From: Paraburkholderia metrosideri
GTDB lineage: Bacteria > Pseudomonadota > Gammaproteobacteria > Burkholderiales > Burkholderiaceae
NCBI RefSeq assembly: GCF_904848625.1
Contig: NZ_CAJHCP010000008.1
Span: forward strand, 1 to 64,000
Reading direction: 5' to 3'
Length of the DNA: 64,000 nucleotides
In this document: positions 1 through 8,599 of the stretch, in pieces
Numbering within the stretch: position 1 is the stretch's first letter
How the letters are laid out: each line of letters opens with the position of its first letter
Translations under genes and position numbers: made by a program
The notes under the pieces: generated by a model
Told to the model about the DNA's origin: nothing
Database searches by the model: none
The model's input: only the letters and a program-made list of their open reading frames with translations

Positions 1-124
1 GATCCTCGTCGGTATTCAGGTGCCGACAAGCGAGAACGATGGGTTCGAAAAATTCCTCACGACGCTCGGCTATCCGTATTGGGAAGAAACCAAGAACCCG
101 GTTTATCGCCTGTTCCTCGCCTGA
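1..124 (+). CDS. ilvA: Threonine ammonia-lyase (biosynthetic), C-terminal end only
   Basis: The reading frame starts at base 2, is open from the window edge, and ends with TGA at 122-124. The 40 residues include the pattern LVGIQVP, a FLTTLGY segment and a final EETKNPVYRLFLA, which match the end of the second ACT-like regulatory domain of biosynthetic threonine dehydratase. That enzyme converts threonine to 2-oxobutanoate in isoleucine synthesis and is inhibited by isoleucine through this domain. The catalytic part lies outside the window. Assignment rests on a short but characteristic tail. Confidence 0.8.
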   Translation, partial: ILVGIQVPTSENDGFEKFLTTLGYPYWEETKNPVYRLFLA

Positions 125-183
125 ACAATCCGAATCGACCGAACCGCCTGAACTGACTGAACTGACCGGACCAAAACGCACAG

Positions 184-1086
184 ATGGCTCTTTCGCTCGT
201 CGACAAACTGGTAGTGGCAATCTCGTCGCGCGCGCTGTTCGACTTCGAGGAAGAGAACCGCGTGTACGAGGAAGGCGATCTGCGCGCGTACGAAGCGCTG
301 CAGCGCGACCGGCTGACCGTGCCCGCCAAACCAGGCGTCGCGTTTCCTCTGATCCGCAAGCTGCTGGCGTTGAACACGGGCGGTCATCGCGTCGAGGTGG
401 TGATTCTGTCGCGCAGCGATCCGATTAGCGGACTGCGCGCGTTTCACTCGTGCCGCGAACACGGTCTCGCGATCGAACGCGGCGTGTTCACTCGCGGACG
501 TGCGCCATTTGGCTATCTGAAGCCGTTAAACGCGTCGCTGTTTCTGTCCGCGAATCAGCAGGATGTGCGCGACGCGCTGGCCGCCGGATTCCCGGCTGCA
601 CGCGTGTTGCCCGAATCGGCGAAAATGGCGAGTAAATATCCGGACGAAATCCGGATTGCGTTCGACGGCGACGCGGTGCTGTTTTCCGACGAAGCCGAAC
701 GCATATTCCAGAAAGACGGCCTGCGTGCATTCGTCGGCCACGAGATTCACAACAAAAATTTGCCGCTCGCGGACGGCCCTTTGAAGCCTTTGCTCGAAGC
801 GCTGCATCGGCTGCAAAAACTCGCGGACGAAGCCGCGCCCATGCATATTCGTACGGCATTGGTTACGGCCCGTTCAGCGCCCGCACACGAGCGCGCGATC
901 CGCACGTTAATGGCGTGGAACATCGAAATCGACGAAGCGATGTTCCTCGGCGGCCTCGACAAGAGCGCATTTCTGCGCGAGTTCGAGCCGGACTTTTTCT
1001 TCGACGACCAAATTGGCCATTGCGAATCGGCCCGCGTCGTGACGGCGACGGGGCACGTGCTGAGTGGCATCGTGAACGCATCATGA
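184..1086 (+). CDS. Cytosolic 5'-nucleotidase (PF06189-type)
   Basis: The 300-residue protein has the conserved core of the cytosolic 5'-nucleotidase I family: an N-terminal VDKLVVAISSRALFDFEEENRVYE, a central SRSDPISGLRAFHSCREHGL and a C-terminal acidic block FEPDFFFDDQIGHCE. Family members dephosphorylate nucleoside 5'-monophosphates in the cytoplasm; the preferred nucleotide cannot be told from sequence. There is no signal peptide. It lies 59 bases after ilvA, and its stop overlaps the queF start as ATGA, so it is probably translated together with queF. No strong Shine-Dalgarno precedes the ATG at 184, which was chosen because the family core starts right after it. Confidence 0.85.
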   Translation: MALSLVDKLVVAISSRALFDFEEENRVYEEGDLRAYEALQRDRLTVPAKPGVAFPLIRKLLALNTGGHRVEVVILSRSDPISGLRAFHSCREHGLAIERGVFTRGRAPFGYLKPLNASLFLSANQQDVRDALAAGFPAARVLPESAKMASKYPDEIRIAFDGDAVLFSDEAERIFQKDGLRAFVGHEIHNKNLPLADGPLKPLLEALHRLQKLADEAAPMHIRTALVTARSAPAHERAIRTLMAWNIEIDEAMFLGGLDKSAFLREFEPDFFFDDQIGHCESARVVTATGHVLSGIVNAS

Positions 1087-1907
1087 CACCCGAACAATCA
1101 CCGCTGGGTAAGGCCTCCACCTACACCGAACAATACGACGCGTCGCTGCTGTTCCCGATCGCGCGGAAGAACGCGCGAGAGGCGATCGGCATCGGCGCGC
1201 AGTTGCCGTTTTTCGGCACGGACATCTGGAACGCTTACGAGTTGTCCTGGCTGAATGCACGCGGCAAACCGCAAATCGCGGTCGCCACGTTCTTCGTGCC
1301 GGCCGACTCGCCGAATATCGTCGAGTCGAAGTCGTTCAAGCTTTATCTGGGATCGTTCGCGCAAACCTCGTTCGAGTCGATGGATGCGGTGCGCGACACC
1401 ATCAAGCGCGACGTGTCCGCGTCGTGCGGCGCGACGGTTTCCGTTCATTTGGCCGCGCCGTATGAATTCGGCAAGCTGAAGATGGAAGAATTCGAAGGTT
1501 TGTCGCTGGACCGGCTGGATCTGGATACCGACGTTTATCACCCGGACGCGTCACTGCTGAGCGCCGCGCACGATGAATCGCCAGTTGAGGAAACGCTGTT
1601 TTCCAACTTGCTGAAGTCGAATTGCCCGGTGACGGGTCAGCCCGATTGGGGCACCGTGCAGATTCATTACGTCGGTCCGCAAATCGATCATGCAGGCTTG
1701 CTGCGCTACATCATCTCGTACCGGAATCACACGGGTTTTCACGAGCAATGTGTCGAGCGGATTTTTATCGACCTGATGAAGGTCTGCAAGCCGGTGAAGC
1801 TCGCGGTGTATGCACGTTATACGCGACGCGGCGGACTCGATATCAACCCGTTCCGCACGAACTACAATCTGCCGATGCCGGACAATATGCGTCTGGCTCG
1901 ACAGTAA
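1083..1907 (+). CDS. queF: NADPH-dependent 7-cyano-7-deazaguanine reductase
   Basis: QueF reduces preQ0 to preQ1 in queuosine biosynthesis, a tRNA wobble-base modification. The 274-residue protein has the length of the two-domain (type II) enzyme. The N-terminal half carries the QueF motif ESKSFKLYL, which binds substrate. The C-terminal half has the nucleophilic cysteine in LLKSNCPVTGQPDWG, which forms the thioimide with preQ0, followed by HEQCVERIFIDL. The start is the ATG overlapping the preceding stop; a frame open further upstream is non-coding. Context gives no link to the nucleotidase beyond translational coupling. Identification is firm. Confidence 0.96.
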   Translation: MTPEQSPLGKASTYTEQYDASLLFPIARKNAREAIGIGAQLPFFGTDIWNAYELSWLNARGKPQIAVATFFVPADSPNIVESKSFKLYLGSFAQTSFESMDAVRDTIKRDVSASCGATVSVHLAAPYEFGKLKMEEFEGLSLDRLDLDTDVYHPDASLLSAAHDESPVEETLFSNLLKSNCPVTGQPDWGTVQIHYVGPQIDHAGLLRYIISYRNHTGFHEQCVERIFIDLMKVCKPVKLAVYARYTRRGGLDINPFRTNYNLPMPDNMRLARQ

Positions 1908-1961
1908 CCCTGCCTGATTCGCCGCGGAGGCTGATATGGACTTCGCGGCGAATCAAAAGCC

Positions 1962-2348
1962 TTAAGCCGCCGGCTTCTTATAAGCCACGCAATCCACTTC
2001 AACGCGGCAGTCGATCACCATCGACGACACCACGCAAGCACGCGCCGGCGGATTCTCGCCAAAGTACTCGCGAAACACCTTGTTGAACGATGCGAAATCG
2101 CGCGGATCATCCAGCCACACGCCGCAGCGGACCACGTGCTCCGCACCGTAGCCGGCTTCCTTCAGAATCGCGAACACGTTCTGGATCGCCTTGTGCGATT
2201 GCTCGACGATGCCGCCGTTGATCACTTCGCCGTTTTCCATCGGCGTCTGACCTGACACGAACAGCCAGCCGTCCGCTTCAACCGCACGTGCAAACGGCAT
2301 GTGCTGACCACCCGTGCCCTTTCCGCCTTCTACGCCATATCGCTTCAT
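1962..2348 (-). CDS. RidA family reactive-imine deaminase
   Basis: RidA proteins hydrolyse the enamine and imine products of PLP-dependent dehydratases, such as 2-aminoacrylate, to keto acid and ammonia. The 128-residue single-domain protein shows the fold's ADGWLFVSGQ strand and the active-site arginine in PPARACVVSS. It is the last gene of a minus-strand cluster, 76 bases after the D-aminoacylase, and faces a PLP enzyme of the D-serine dehydratase family across the regulator. That neighbourhood makes imine detoxification or completion of deamination the likely job. Subfamily is not assigned; some RidA relatives lack deaminase activity, but the key arginine is present here. Confidence 0.85.
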   Translation of the reverse strand: MKRYGVEGGKGTGGQHMPFARAVEADGWLFVSGQTPMENGEVINGGIVEQSHKAIQNVFAILKEAGYGAEHVVRCGVWLDDPRDFASFNKVFREYFGENPPARACVVSSMVIDCRVEVDCVAYKKPAA

Positions 2349-2424
2349 CTTGATACTCCTTAAAAAGTTGGGCGCGCGTTCGACACTATCGCTTCGCGCA
2401 CCATCATCAATCGGTTAAATAAAA

Positions 2425-3906
2425 TCAGAACGCGCCGTGCGCGTCACCCTTCGACGCCGCGCCGCGCGCTACAAAATGCCCGGCCCGCTCGCCCGTTACT
2501 TCGCCATCGCGATACGACAGCACGCCGTTCACCCACACTGCGTCAATGCCGTCGGCGGCTTGCTGCGGCTTTTCGAAAGTCGCTGCGTCACGCACTTTGG
2601 CCGGGTCGAACAGCACCAGATCGGCGTGATAGCCAATGTGGATTTCGCCGCGCTCCGCGAGTCCAAAACGACGCGCCGACAAACCGGTCATCTTGCGCAC
2701 CGCTTCTTCGAGCGGCAGCAAACCGGCGTCACGCGCGTAATGACCGAGCACGCGCGGAAACGCGCCCCACAAACGCGGATGCGGCAGCGGATCGTTCGGC
2801 AGGCCGTCGGAACCGACCATCGTCGCGGGATGCGACAGAATGCGCCGCACGTCGTCCTCGGACATGTTGTGATACACCGCGCCCGCCGGCTGCAGACGCT
2901 TGCCCGCTTCCTGCTGCGTGACGCCCCACTCCGCCGCGATCTCCTTCACGAGCTTGCCCGCCATCTCGGGATGCGGCTCGGACCACGTAATCGTGATGTC
3001 GATATCGCCCGTCACCTGCTTCAGATCCAGCGTGGACGAACTACGGTTGTACGGATAGCAGTCGCAACCGATCGGCTGCAAGCGACGCGCGCCTTCGATC
3101 GACTTCAGCACTTCTTCGCTGCGCCCCCAGTTCGACGGACCCGCGCACTTCAGATGCGAGATCACCACCGGCACATGCGCGTGACGCCCGACGCGAAACG
3201 CTTCGTCCATTGCGTCGAGAATTGCGTCGAATTCGGTGCGCATGTGCGTCGTGTACAACGCGCCGGCGGCGGCGAGCGGTTCGGCGAGCGCCATCACTTC
3301 TTCGGTCGGTGCAGCGAACGCCGAGCCATAGGCCAAACCCGAACTCAAGCCCAGCGCGCCGTTTGCCAATGCCTCTTCGAGCTGCGCACGCATGCCGTCG
3401 ATTTCAGTTGACGTGGCCGCGCGATCGAGCCGGTCCATCTGGTTGTTGCGCAACGCCGTATGACCGATCAACGCGCCGACATTCACCGCCGGACGCGCCT
3501 TATTCACTGCATCGACATACGCTGCGAACGTGGGGTACTGAAACGCGTCGCGCTCGCCCAGCAGGTTCATCGGATCAGGCGGCTCGCCCTTCAGCGAAAC
3601 CGGTGACGCGCTGATCCCGCAATTGCCGACGATCACCGTCGTCACGCCTTGGGTGATCTTCGGCAGCATTTGCGGCGAGCGGATCACATGCGTGTCGTCG
3701 TGCGTGTGGACGTCGATAAAGCCTGGCGCCAACGCGCGCCCATTGGCCTCGATCACCTCTTCGGCGAGCCAGTTCGACAGGTTGCCGATCGCGGCGATGC
3801 GGCCGTCGCGGATCGCGACGTCGCGCTCGACAGGCGGCGCGCCCGTACCGTCGTACAGTTGCGCGCCGACGATCAGCGTGTCGGCGGCTTCGGGATGCGA
3901 ATGCAT
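2425..3906 (-). CDS. N-acyl-D-amino-acid deacylase (D-aminoacylase)
   Basis: This 493-residue amidohydrolase removes the acyl group from N-acyl-D-amino acids. Metal-site residues of the D-aminoacylase branch are visible: HTHDD at about 67-71, the cysteine in VGNCGIS (about 96), histidines in TTHMRTE (about 221) and SHLKCAG (about 251), and the aspartate in GSDGLP (about 367). The cysteine ligand is typical of D-aminoacylases and argues against dihydroorotase or hydantoinase. No signal peptide is seen, so it should act on imported substrates. It starts 3 bases after the RpiR regulator stop, so the two are co-transcribed. Confidence 0.92.
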   Translation of the reverse strand: MHSHPEAADTLIVGAQLYDGTGAPPVERDVAIRDGRIAAIGNLSNWLAEEVIEANGRALAPGFIDVHTHDDTHVIRSPQMLPKITQGVTTVIVGNCGISASPVSLKGEPPDPMNLLGERDAFQYPTFAAYVDAVNKARPAVNVGALIGHTALRNNQMDRLDRAATSTEIDGMRAQLEEALANGALGLSSGLAYGSAFAAPTEEVMALAEPLAAAGALYTTHMRTEFDAILDAMDEAFRVGRHAHVPVVISHLKCAGPSNWGRSEEVLKSIEGARRLQPIGCDCYPYNRSSSTLDLKQVTGDIDITITWSEPHPEMAGKLVKEIAAEWGVTQQEAGKRLQPAGAVYHNMSEDDVRRILSHPATMVGSDGLPNDPLPHPRLWGAFPRVLGHYARDAGLLPLEEAVRKMTGLSARRFGLAERGEIHIGYHADLVLFDPAKVRDAATFEKPQQAADGIDAVWVNGVLSYRDGEVTGERAGHFVARGAASKGDAHGAF

Positions 3907-3909
3907 GGA

Positions 3910-4857
3910 TCAGTCTCCTAACGGTTGTCGATCGCCGCCGCCGCGGTGAGTGTCGAGCGCGTGCTTCATGCGGCGCAGCAATTCGCGGCTCTCGTCACCC
4001 TGACTGACGGCAAGTTCGGTGACGAGCACATCGAGTGCCATCATCATCGCGTAGCGCGACGACGATGGCTTGTAAATGAAATCGGTTTCGAAGGCGACGA
4101 TCGGGATCACCCAATCGGCCAGACGCGCGAGCGGCGATGCCGGCGCGGTCAACGCGATCACGGTCGCGCCGTAGCTGCGCGCGATCTTGCAGTTCTCGAC
4201 CATCTCGGGCACGCGCCCGGTGGTGGACAGCGCGATCACCACGCATTCACGCGACACCGTGCTCGCGACCATGCGTTGCAGCAAGCCATCCTGATAGGTC
4301 GCGACGGGCCGGCCGAGGCGCACGAGACGGAAGCGCATCTCATCGGCGAGCGCGGTCGAGCCGCCGCCCATGCCGAACACGTAGATCATTCGGGCTTCGC
4401 GCAATGCAGCGGCCGCTTCGCCTAGCGGCGCCTGACGCAGCAATTGATGGTTATGCGCGAGCGCGTTTTGCAGTTCGTCGAATATGCGGGTGGCGATCGG
4501 CTCCGGGGCGTCGCTGGAGCCGCCCGGTTGCAGGAAGCGCTGACCGACCGCAGCCGCCTGCGCGAGCCGCAGTTTCAACTCGCGTACATCGCGGCAGCCC
4601 ACGGCTTTCGCAAAGCGCGTGACGGTCGCGACGCTGACTTCGGCCTGCTGCGCGAGCGCATTGATGCTCGCGCGCGATGCGCCGGTGAGATCGTCGAGAA
4701 TCAGCGCGGCGACCTTGCGTTCGGCCGAGCGCAGTTCCGGCGCGCATTCGGCGATGCGCGCGACGATGTCGAAAGCCAGCGGTTCGGCGGTTGAGTTCAT
4801 TGCAGACTGTGGGGTGTCATGCGGGGCTGACAAAGAGCCGCGCGACGACTGTTGCAC
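3910..4857 (-). CDS. RpiR/MurR family transcriptional regulator
   Basis: The 315-residue protein has an N-terminal RpiR-type helix-turn-helix (about residues 30-100, with ASINALAQQAEVSVATVTRFAKAVGC broken over the recognition helix) and a SIS domain (about 140-270, with YVFGMGGGSTALA and IALSTTGRVPEMV). SIS domains of this family sense phosphorylated sugars or related ligands. It heads the minus-strand operon with D-aminoacylase and ridA and lies opposite the amino acid deaminase gene, so it most likely controls both and its own promoter. The true ligand is unknown; an N-acyl amino acid or a cell-wall-derived compound would be an inference only. Confidence 0.9.
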   Translation of the reverse strand: MQQSSRGSLSAPHDTPQSAMNSTAEPLAFDIVARIAECAPELRSAERKVAALILDDLTGASRASINALAQQAEVSVATVTRFAKAVGCRDVRELKLRLAQAAAVGQRFLQPGGSSDAPEPIATRIFDELQNALAHNHQLLRQAPLGEAAAALREARMIYVFGMGGGSTALADEMRFRLVRLGRPVATYQDGLLQRMVASTVSRECVVIALSTTGRVPEMVENCKIARSYGATVIALTAPASPLARLADWVIPIVAFETDFIYKPSSSRYAMMMALDVLVTELAVSQGDESRELLRRMKHALDTHRGGGDRQPLGD

Positions 4858-4890
4858 CAGGGCGTGGTACTAAATAACATTTCATCAACC

Positions 4891-4920
4891 ATCGTACTTT
4901 CGGTAACATGGTAAAGTCAA
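4891..4920 (-). promoter_or_regulatory. Sigma-70 promoter of the RpiR-D-aminoacylase-ridA operon with direct repeat in the spacer
   Basis: On the minus strand a -35 TTGACT (4920-4915) is followed after 18 bases by a -10 TACGAT (4896-4891), giving a start near 4884 and a leader of about 27 bases. The spacer holds the direct repeat GGTAA-N3-GGTAA (plus strand 4902-4914), a candidate operator for the divergent regulator. Confidence 0.5.
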
Positions 4921-4958
4921 ATCTGATTCAATTTAACCGGACGATGGAGCTTGGAGAC

Positions 4959-6236
4959 ATGAAAGTTACAAACTATCAGGGCGCAACGATTGATCCTTAT
5001 AGCAAGGGCTTGGGCATGGTTCCGGGCACCAGCATCCAGCTCACGGATGCCGCGCGTCTTGAATGGAATCTGCTGAACGAAGATGTGAGCCTGCCGGCTG
5101 CCGTTCTGTATGCGGATCGGGTGGAGCACAACCTGAAGTGGATGCAGGCATTCGTCGCCGAATACGGCGTCAAGCTCGCGCCGCATGGCAAGACCACCAT
5201 GGCGCCGCAACTGTTTCGCCGTCAGCTCGAAACCGGCGCTTGGGGTATTACGCTGGCCACCGCGCATCAGGTGCGGGCGGCGTATCACGGCGGCGTGTCG
5301 CGAATCCTGATGGCTAACCAGTTGGTCGGCCGTCACAACATGATGATGATCGCCGAGTTGCTCAGCGACCATGACTTCGAATTCTTCTGCCTGGTCGATT
5401 CGGTTGACGGCGTTGAACAGTTGGGCGAGTTTTTCACGTCGGTGAAGAAACCGCTGCAAGTGCTGCTCGAACTCGGTGTGCCTGGCGGCCGAACAGGGGT
5501 ACGCGACGAAGCACAGCGCAATGCGGTGCTCGAAGCGATCGACCGTTATCCGGACATCCTGAAGCTCGCCGGTGTCGAGTTGTATGAAGGTGTATTGAAG
5601 GAAGAGCACGAGGTGCGCGAGTTCCTGCAGAGCGCAGTCGCAATTACGCGCGATCTCGTCGAGCAAGGTCGTTTCGCGCGCACTCCGGCGGTGTTGTCCG
5701 GCGCGGGGTCGGCGTGGTACGACGTGGTCGCGGAAGAATTCGTGAAGGCGTCGGAGACCGGCAAGGTCGAGATCGTGTTGCGGCCCGGCTGCTATCTGAC
5801 GCACGACGTCGGTGTTTATCGCAAGGCGCAGACCGATATTTTCGCGCGCAATCCGGTCGCGAAGAAAATGGGCGAAGGTCTGCTGCCGGCGCTGCAATTG
5901 TGGGCGTATGTGCAGTCGATTCCCGAGCCGGATCGCGCGATCATCGGCCTCGGCAAACGCGATTCCGCTTTCGACGCCGGCATGCCGGAACCGGCGCGTC
6001 ACTATCGTCCGGGTAACGAAGCACCGCGCGATATCGCGGCGAGCGAAGGCTGGGAGATTTTCGGCTTGATGGACCAGCATGCGTATCTGCGAATTCCCGC
6101 AGGCGCCGATCTCAAAGTGGGCGACATGATCGCGTTCGACATCTCGCATCCGTGCCTGACGTTCGATAAGTGGCGTCAGTTGCTGGTGGTCGATCCGGCG
6201 TACCGGGTCACGGAAGTGATCGAAACGTTCTTCTGA
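4959..6236 (+). CDS. Amino acid deaminase, D-serine dehydratase / D-threonine aldolase family
   Basis: This fold-type III PLP enzyme has an alanine-racemase-like N-terminal barrel. The PLP lysine is in LAPHGKTTMAPQLF, and the C-terminal metal site is HPC in FDISHPCLTFDKW. A His-x-Cys pair is what metal-dependent eukaryotic-type D-serine dehydratases carry, whereas D-threonine aldolases have His-x-Asp, so a dehydratase or deaminase is favoured. The start at 4959 is chosen because GGAG lies 9 bases upstream; in-frame ATGs at 4944 and 4908 are possible, but 4908 falls inside the presumed operator. The product is 425 residues. It is divergent from the RpiR operon and would pass its imine product to the RidA encoded there. 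Confidence 0.85.
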   Translation: MKVTNYQGATIDPYSKGLGMVPGTSIQLTDAARLEWNLLNEDVSLPAAVLYADRVEHNLKWMQAFVAEYGVKLAPHGKTTMAPQLFRRQLETGAWGITLATAHQVRAAYHGGVSRILMANQLVGRHNMMMIAELLSDHDFEFFCLVDSVDGVEQLGEFFTSVKKPLQVLLELGVPGGRTGVRDEAQRNAVLEAIDRYPDILKLAGVELYEGVLKEEHEVREFLQSAVAITRDLVEQGRFARTPAVLSGAGSAWYDVVAEEFVKASETGKVEIVLRPGCYLTHDVGVYRKAQTDIFARNPVAKKMGEGLLPALQLWAYVQSIPEPDRAIIGLGKRDSAFDAGMPEPARHYRPGNEAPRDIAASEGWEIFGLMDQHAYLRIPAGADLKVGDMIAFDISHPCLTFDKWRQLLVVDPAYRVTEVIETFF

Positions 6237-6375
6237 TTCTCGCCGACTGCGCACTTTGGGCAACAGGGTGCGCCGTTCGTCTTGCAGACCTGCGTTGCGC
6301 GAATGCGAGTTTCGCGGTTCTACGAGATCGACCGCTGTTCAAATCCAACCGGCCGCCGCAACGGTCGACGCGTTG

Positions 6376-6834
6376 CTATACACCGTCCCGGGCACCCGCG
6401 GTAGCCGCTACTTCCCCGATTCTCACCTCGAGCATCTTCAGCGCGCCCGACAACGCACCTAGCGCATCGTCCGGCAACGCGGTCATCGTGTCGTGCAAGA
6501 ACGCGTTGCGACGCGGCAAACTCGCTTCAGTCGCCGACTGCCCCGCTTCCGTCAGACGCACGTTGGTCACGCGGTTATCGCGCAGATCCATGCTTCGCGC
6601 GATCCAGCCCAATCCTTCCAGCGTCTTGAGTTGCCGCGTGAGCGCGCCCGGATCGACACGCAAACGCTCGACCAGACGCTTTTGCGACATCTCCTCGCCC
6701 GCCTGTTCGTGCAAAACCAGCAGAATGCGCCAGCGCGGCAACGGATGGCCCACATAGGCCTCGAATGCCGACATGAATGCCCGATAAGTCCTGCCGAATT
6801 GCTGCATGACGGCGACGCGGTCCTGTTGTTCCAT
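6376..6834 (-). CDS. MarR family transcriptional regulator
   Basis: The 152-residue protein is a winged helix-turn-helix of MarR type: RILLVLHEQAGEEMSQKRLVERL, DPGALTRQLKTLEGLGWI and the wing DLRDNRVTNVRLTEAG. It lies 30 bases downstream of the MFS exporter and on the same strand, so the exporter and regulator are one operon, a common set-up in which MarR represses its own transcription and is released by the exported compound. The ligand cannot be predicted. Candidate operators lie at 8480-8506. Confidence 0.9.
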   Translation of the reverse strand: MEQQDRVAVMQQFGRTYRAFMSAFEAYVGHPLPRWRILLVLHEQAGEEMSQKRLVERLRVDPGALTRQLKTLEGLGWIARSMDLRDNRVTNVRLTEAGQSATEASLPRRNAFLHDTMTALPDDALGALSGALKMLEVRIGEVAATAGARDGV

Positions 6835-6864
6835 GATGTGTCTGTCAAACGGTAAGTCTGAAAA

Positions 6865-8460
6865 TCAGTCTGCGTGAATCACGGGCTCGAGCTTGCGATG
6901 CAGCTTGATCGGCGGCACGCGGCGGCTTTGCCATACCGACACCACCGCGATGATCGCCGCCATCGCGAGACCCAGATGAATCGCGGCCACCAGCGATTCG
7001 CGCGCGCTTTCCAGCAGCATCGCGCCGTTATGACCCGCATGCGTCAACTGGTCGACCAGCGTGGTTTGCGCGCTTTGATTGATCAGGATTTGCGGATCGC
7101 CGAGTTCGCTGAACCAGTGCGATGCGTTGGCGCTTTCCAGCGCGCTGCGCACACCGCTCGCGTACATGTGGCTGATCAGTGTGCCGGTGAGCGCCGTGCC
7201 GATCATGCCGCCGATCATCCGCAGCGACTGCAGCAGCGCGGTGGCAATGCCGAGGTGCTCGCGGCCCGCAGTCTGCTGCGCGAAGATGGTCAGATTGGGC
7301 ATCACGAAACCGAGCCCGAGGCCGCCGAGCACCATGAACGACATCAGCACCCATTCCGACATGGAGCGCGTGGCGACGACGATCCCGAGGCACGACAGCG
7401 CAGTCAGCGCAAAGCCGATATACAGCATCAGATTCGGATTGCGCACGCGCGACACGATGCGCCCGTTAGCAATGCTGCCAACCGTGATGAACACGACCAG
7501 CGGCGTGATGACGATGCCCGCCTCCTTCGGCGACATGCCGAAGCCGCCCTGGAACAGCAACGGTGCGTAGAACAGCATCGAGAACATCGTGAAGCCGCCG
7601 AGCACGGCGAGCAGGAACAGCGCCGAGAGGCTGCGATTGCGGAACATATCGACGGGAAGAATCGCGGTCGGGCAACGCTTTTCCCACTGCCATAGCGCGT
7701 AGGCCGACGCGACGCTCAAGCCAAGCAGCGCGAATGCGATAAGGGTCGAGCCATGCTTCGGCAGCATTTCGACGAATAATTGCAGCGAGCCGAGCGCGAT
7801 CGCGATCAGCACGGCGCCAGGCCAGTCGAGCCGCATCTTGCCCTCGTGCTCGACATGCCGCAGATGCGGCAGGAAACGCCACACGAAAAACAGCGACAGC
7901 AGGCCCACCGGCAGATTCACGTAGAACACCGAGCGCCAGCCGTAATACTGGGTGAGGAAACCGCCAAGCGACGGCCCCACGGCATTGGCGATCCCGAACG
8001 CCGAACTCATCAGCACCTGCCAACGCAGACGCACAACCGAGTCGGGGAAGAGATCAGGAATGCACGCGAACGCGGTGCCGACCAGCATCCCGCCGCCGAT
8101 GCCCTGCAGGCCACGCGCGAGCACCAGAAACAGCATGTTGTTGGCGACGCCGCACAACACCGACGCCGCCGTGAACACCACGATCGACGCGATCACAAAC
8201 GGCTTGCGCCCGTAGTAATCGCCGAGTCGGCCGAAAATCGGCACAGTGATGACGGAGGTCAGCAGATACGACGTGGCGACCCACGCGTAAAGTTCGAAAC
8301 CCTTGAGTTCGGACACGATGGTGGGCAGCGCAGTGCCGACCACGGTCTGGTCGAGCGCGACCAGCATCGTGACGAAGGAAATGCCGAGCATCGCCAGCAA
8401 GGACTCACGGAACGGTAAAACTTGCCCACTCGAGTGGTGAGCAGCGGTATGGACAGCCAT
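6865..8460 (-). CDS. MFS multidrug exporter, DHA2 family (14 TM, EmrB/QacA type)
   Basis: The 531-residue inner-membrane protein has the DHA2 signature features: the first helix ISFVTMLVALDQTVVGTALPTI (motif D1), the loop GRLGDYYGRKPF (motif A) and AFGIANAVGPSLGGFLTQ in helix 5 (motif C of drug:proton antiporters). Length and hydrophobic pattern fit 14 transmembrane segments. It is expected to export drugs or other amphipathic compounds by proton exchange. No membrane-fusion partner of EmrA type is nearby, so it may work alone. It is the first gene of an operon with a MarR regulator. Confidence 0.9.
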   Translation of the reverse strand: MAVHTAAHHSSGQVLPFRESLLAMLGISFVTMLVALDQTVVGTALPTIVSELKGFELYAWVATSYLLTSVITVPIFGRLGDYYGRKPFVIASIVVFTAASVLCGVANNMLFLVLARGLQGIGGGMLVGTAFACIPDLFPDSVVRLRWQVLMSSAFGIANAVGPSLGGFLTQYYGWRSVFYVNLPVGLLSLFFVWRFLPHLRHVEHEGKMRLDWPGAVLIAIALGSLQLFVEMLPKHGSTLIAFALLGLSVASAYALWQWEKRCPTAILPVDMFRNRSLSALFLLAVLGGFTMFSMLFYAPLLFQGGFGMSPKEAGIVITPLVVFITVGSIANGRIVSRVRNPNLMLYIGFALTALSCLGIVVATRSMSEWVLMSFMVLGGLGLGFVMPNLTIFAQQTAGREHLGIATALLQSLRMIGGMIGTALTGTLISHMYASGVRSALESANASHWFSELGDPQILINQSAQTTLVDQLTHAGHNGAMLLESARESLVAAIHLGLAMAAIIAVVSVWQSRRVPPIKLHRKLEPVIHAD

Positions 8461-8469
8461 TTTTTTGAT

Positions 8470-8524
8470 AGAGCAACAGTTGACCCGTCAAATGATCGGG
8501 AATCATACCATGCGGTAATGCTCT
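8470..8524. promoter_or_regulatory. Promoter and stacked palindromes upstream of the MFS-marR operon
   Basis: On the minus strand an extended -10 (TGG then TATGAT, plus 8510-8502) gives a start near 8495 and a 35-base leader to the MFS gene. Two dyads overlap it: TTGAC-CC-GTCAA at 8480-8491 and ATGAT-CGGGA-ATCAT at 8492-8506. An outer pair AGAGCA/TGCTCT (8470-8475 and 8519-8524) encloses both. Their position over the start site fits repression by the adjacent MarR protein, which is inference. Confidence 0.45.
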
Positions 8525-8599
8525 AAGCGGGACGTGCCGCCGGTTCACCGAGGTGGCAATCGACTGAAGAAAGCACACGACATGACGCCAGGGAGGCCC

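Noticed and set aside
4917..6263. Long open frame antisense to the amino acid deaminase
   Set aside because: Composition is that of a reverse-frame shadow; the plus-strand frame has the PLP lysine and the HPC metal site.
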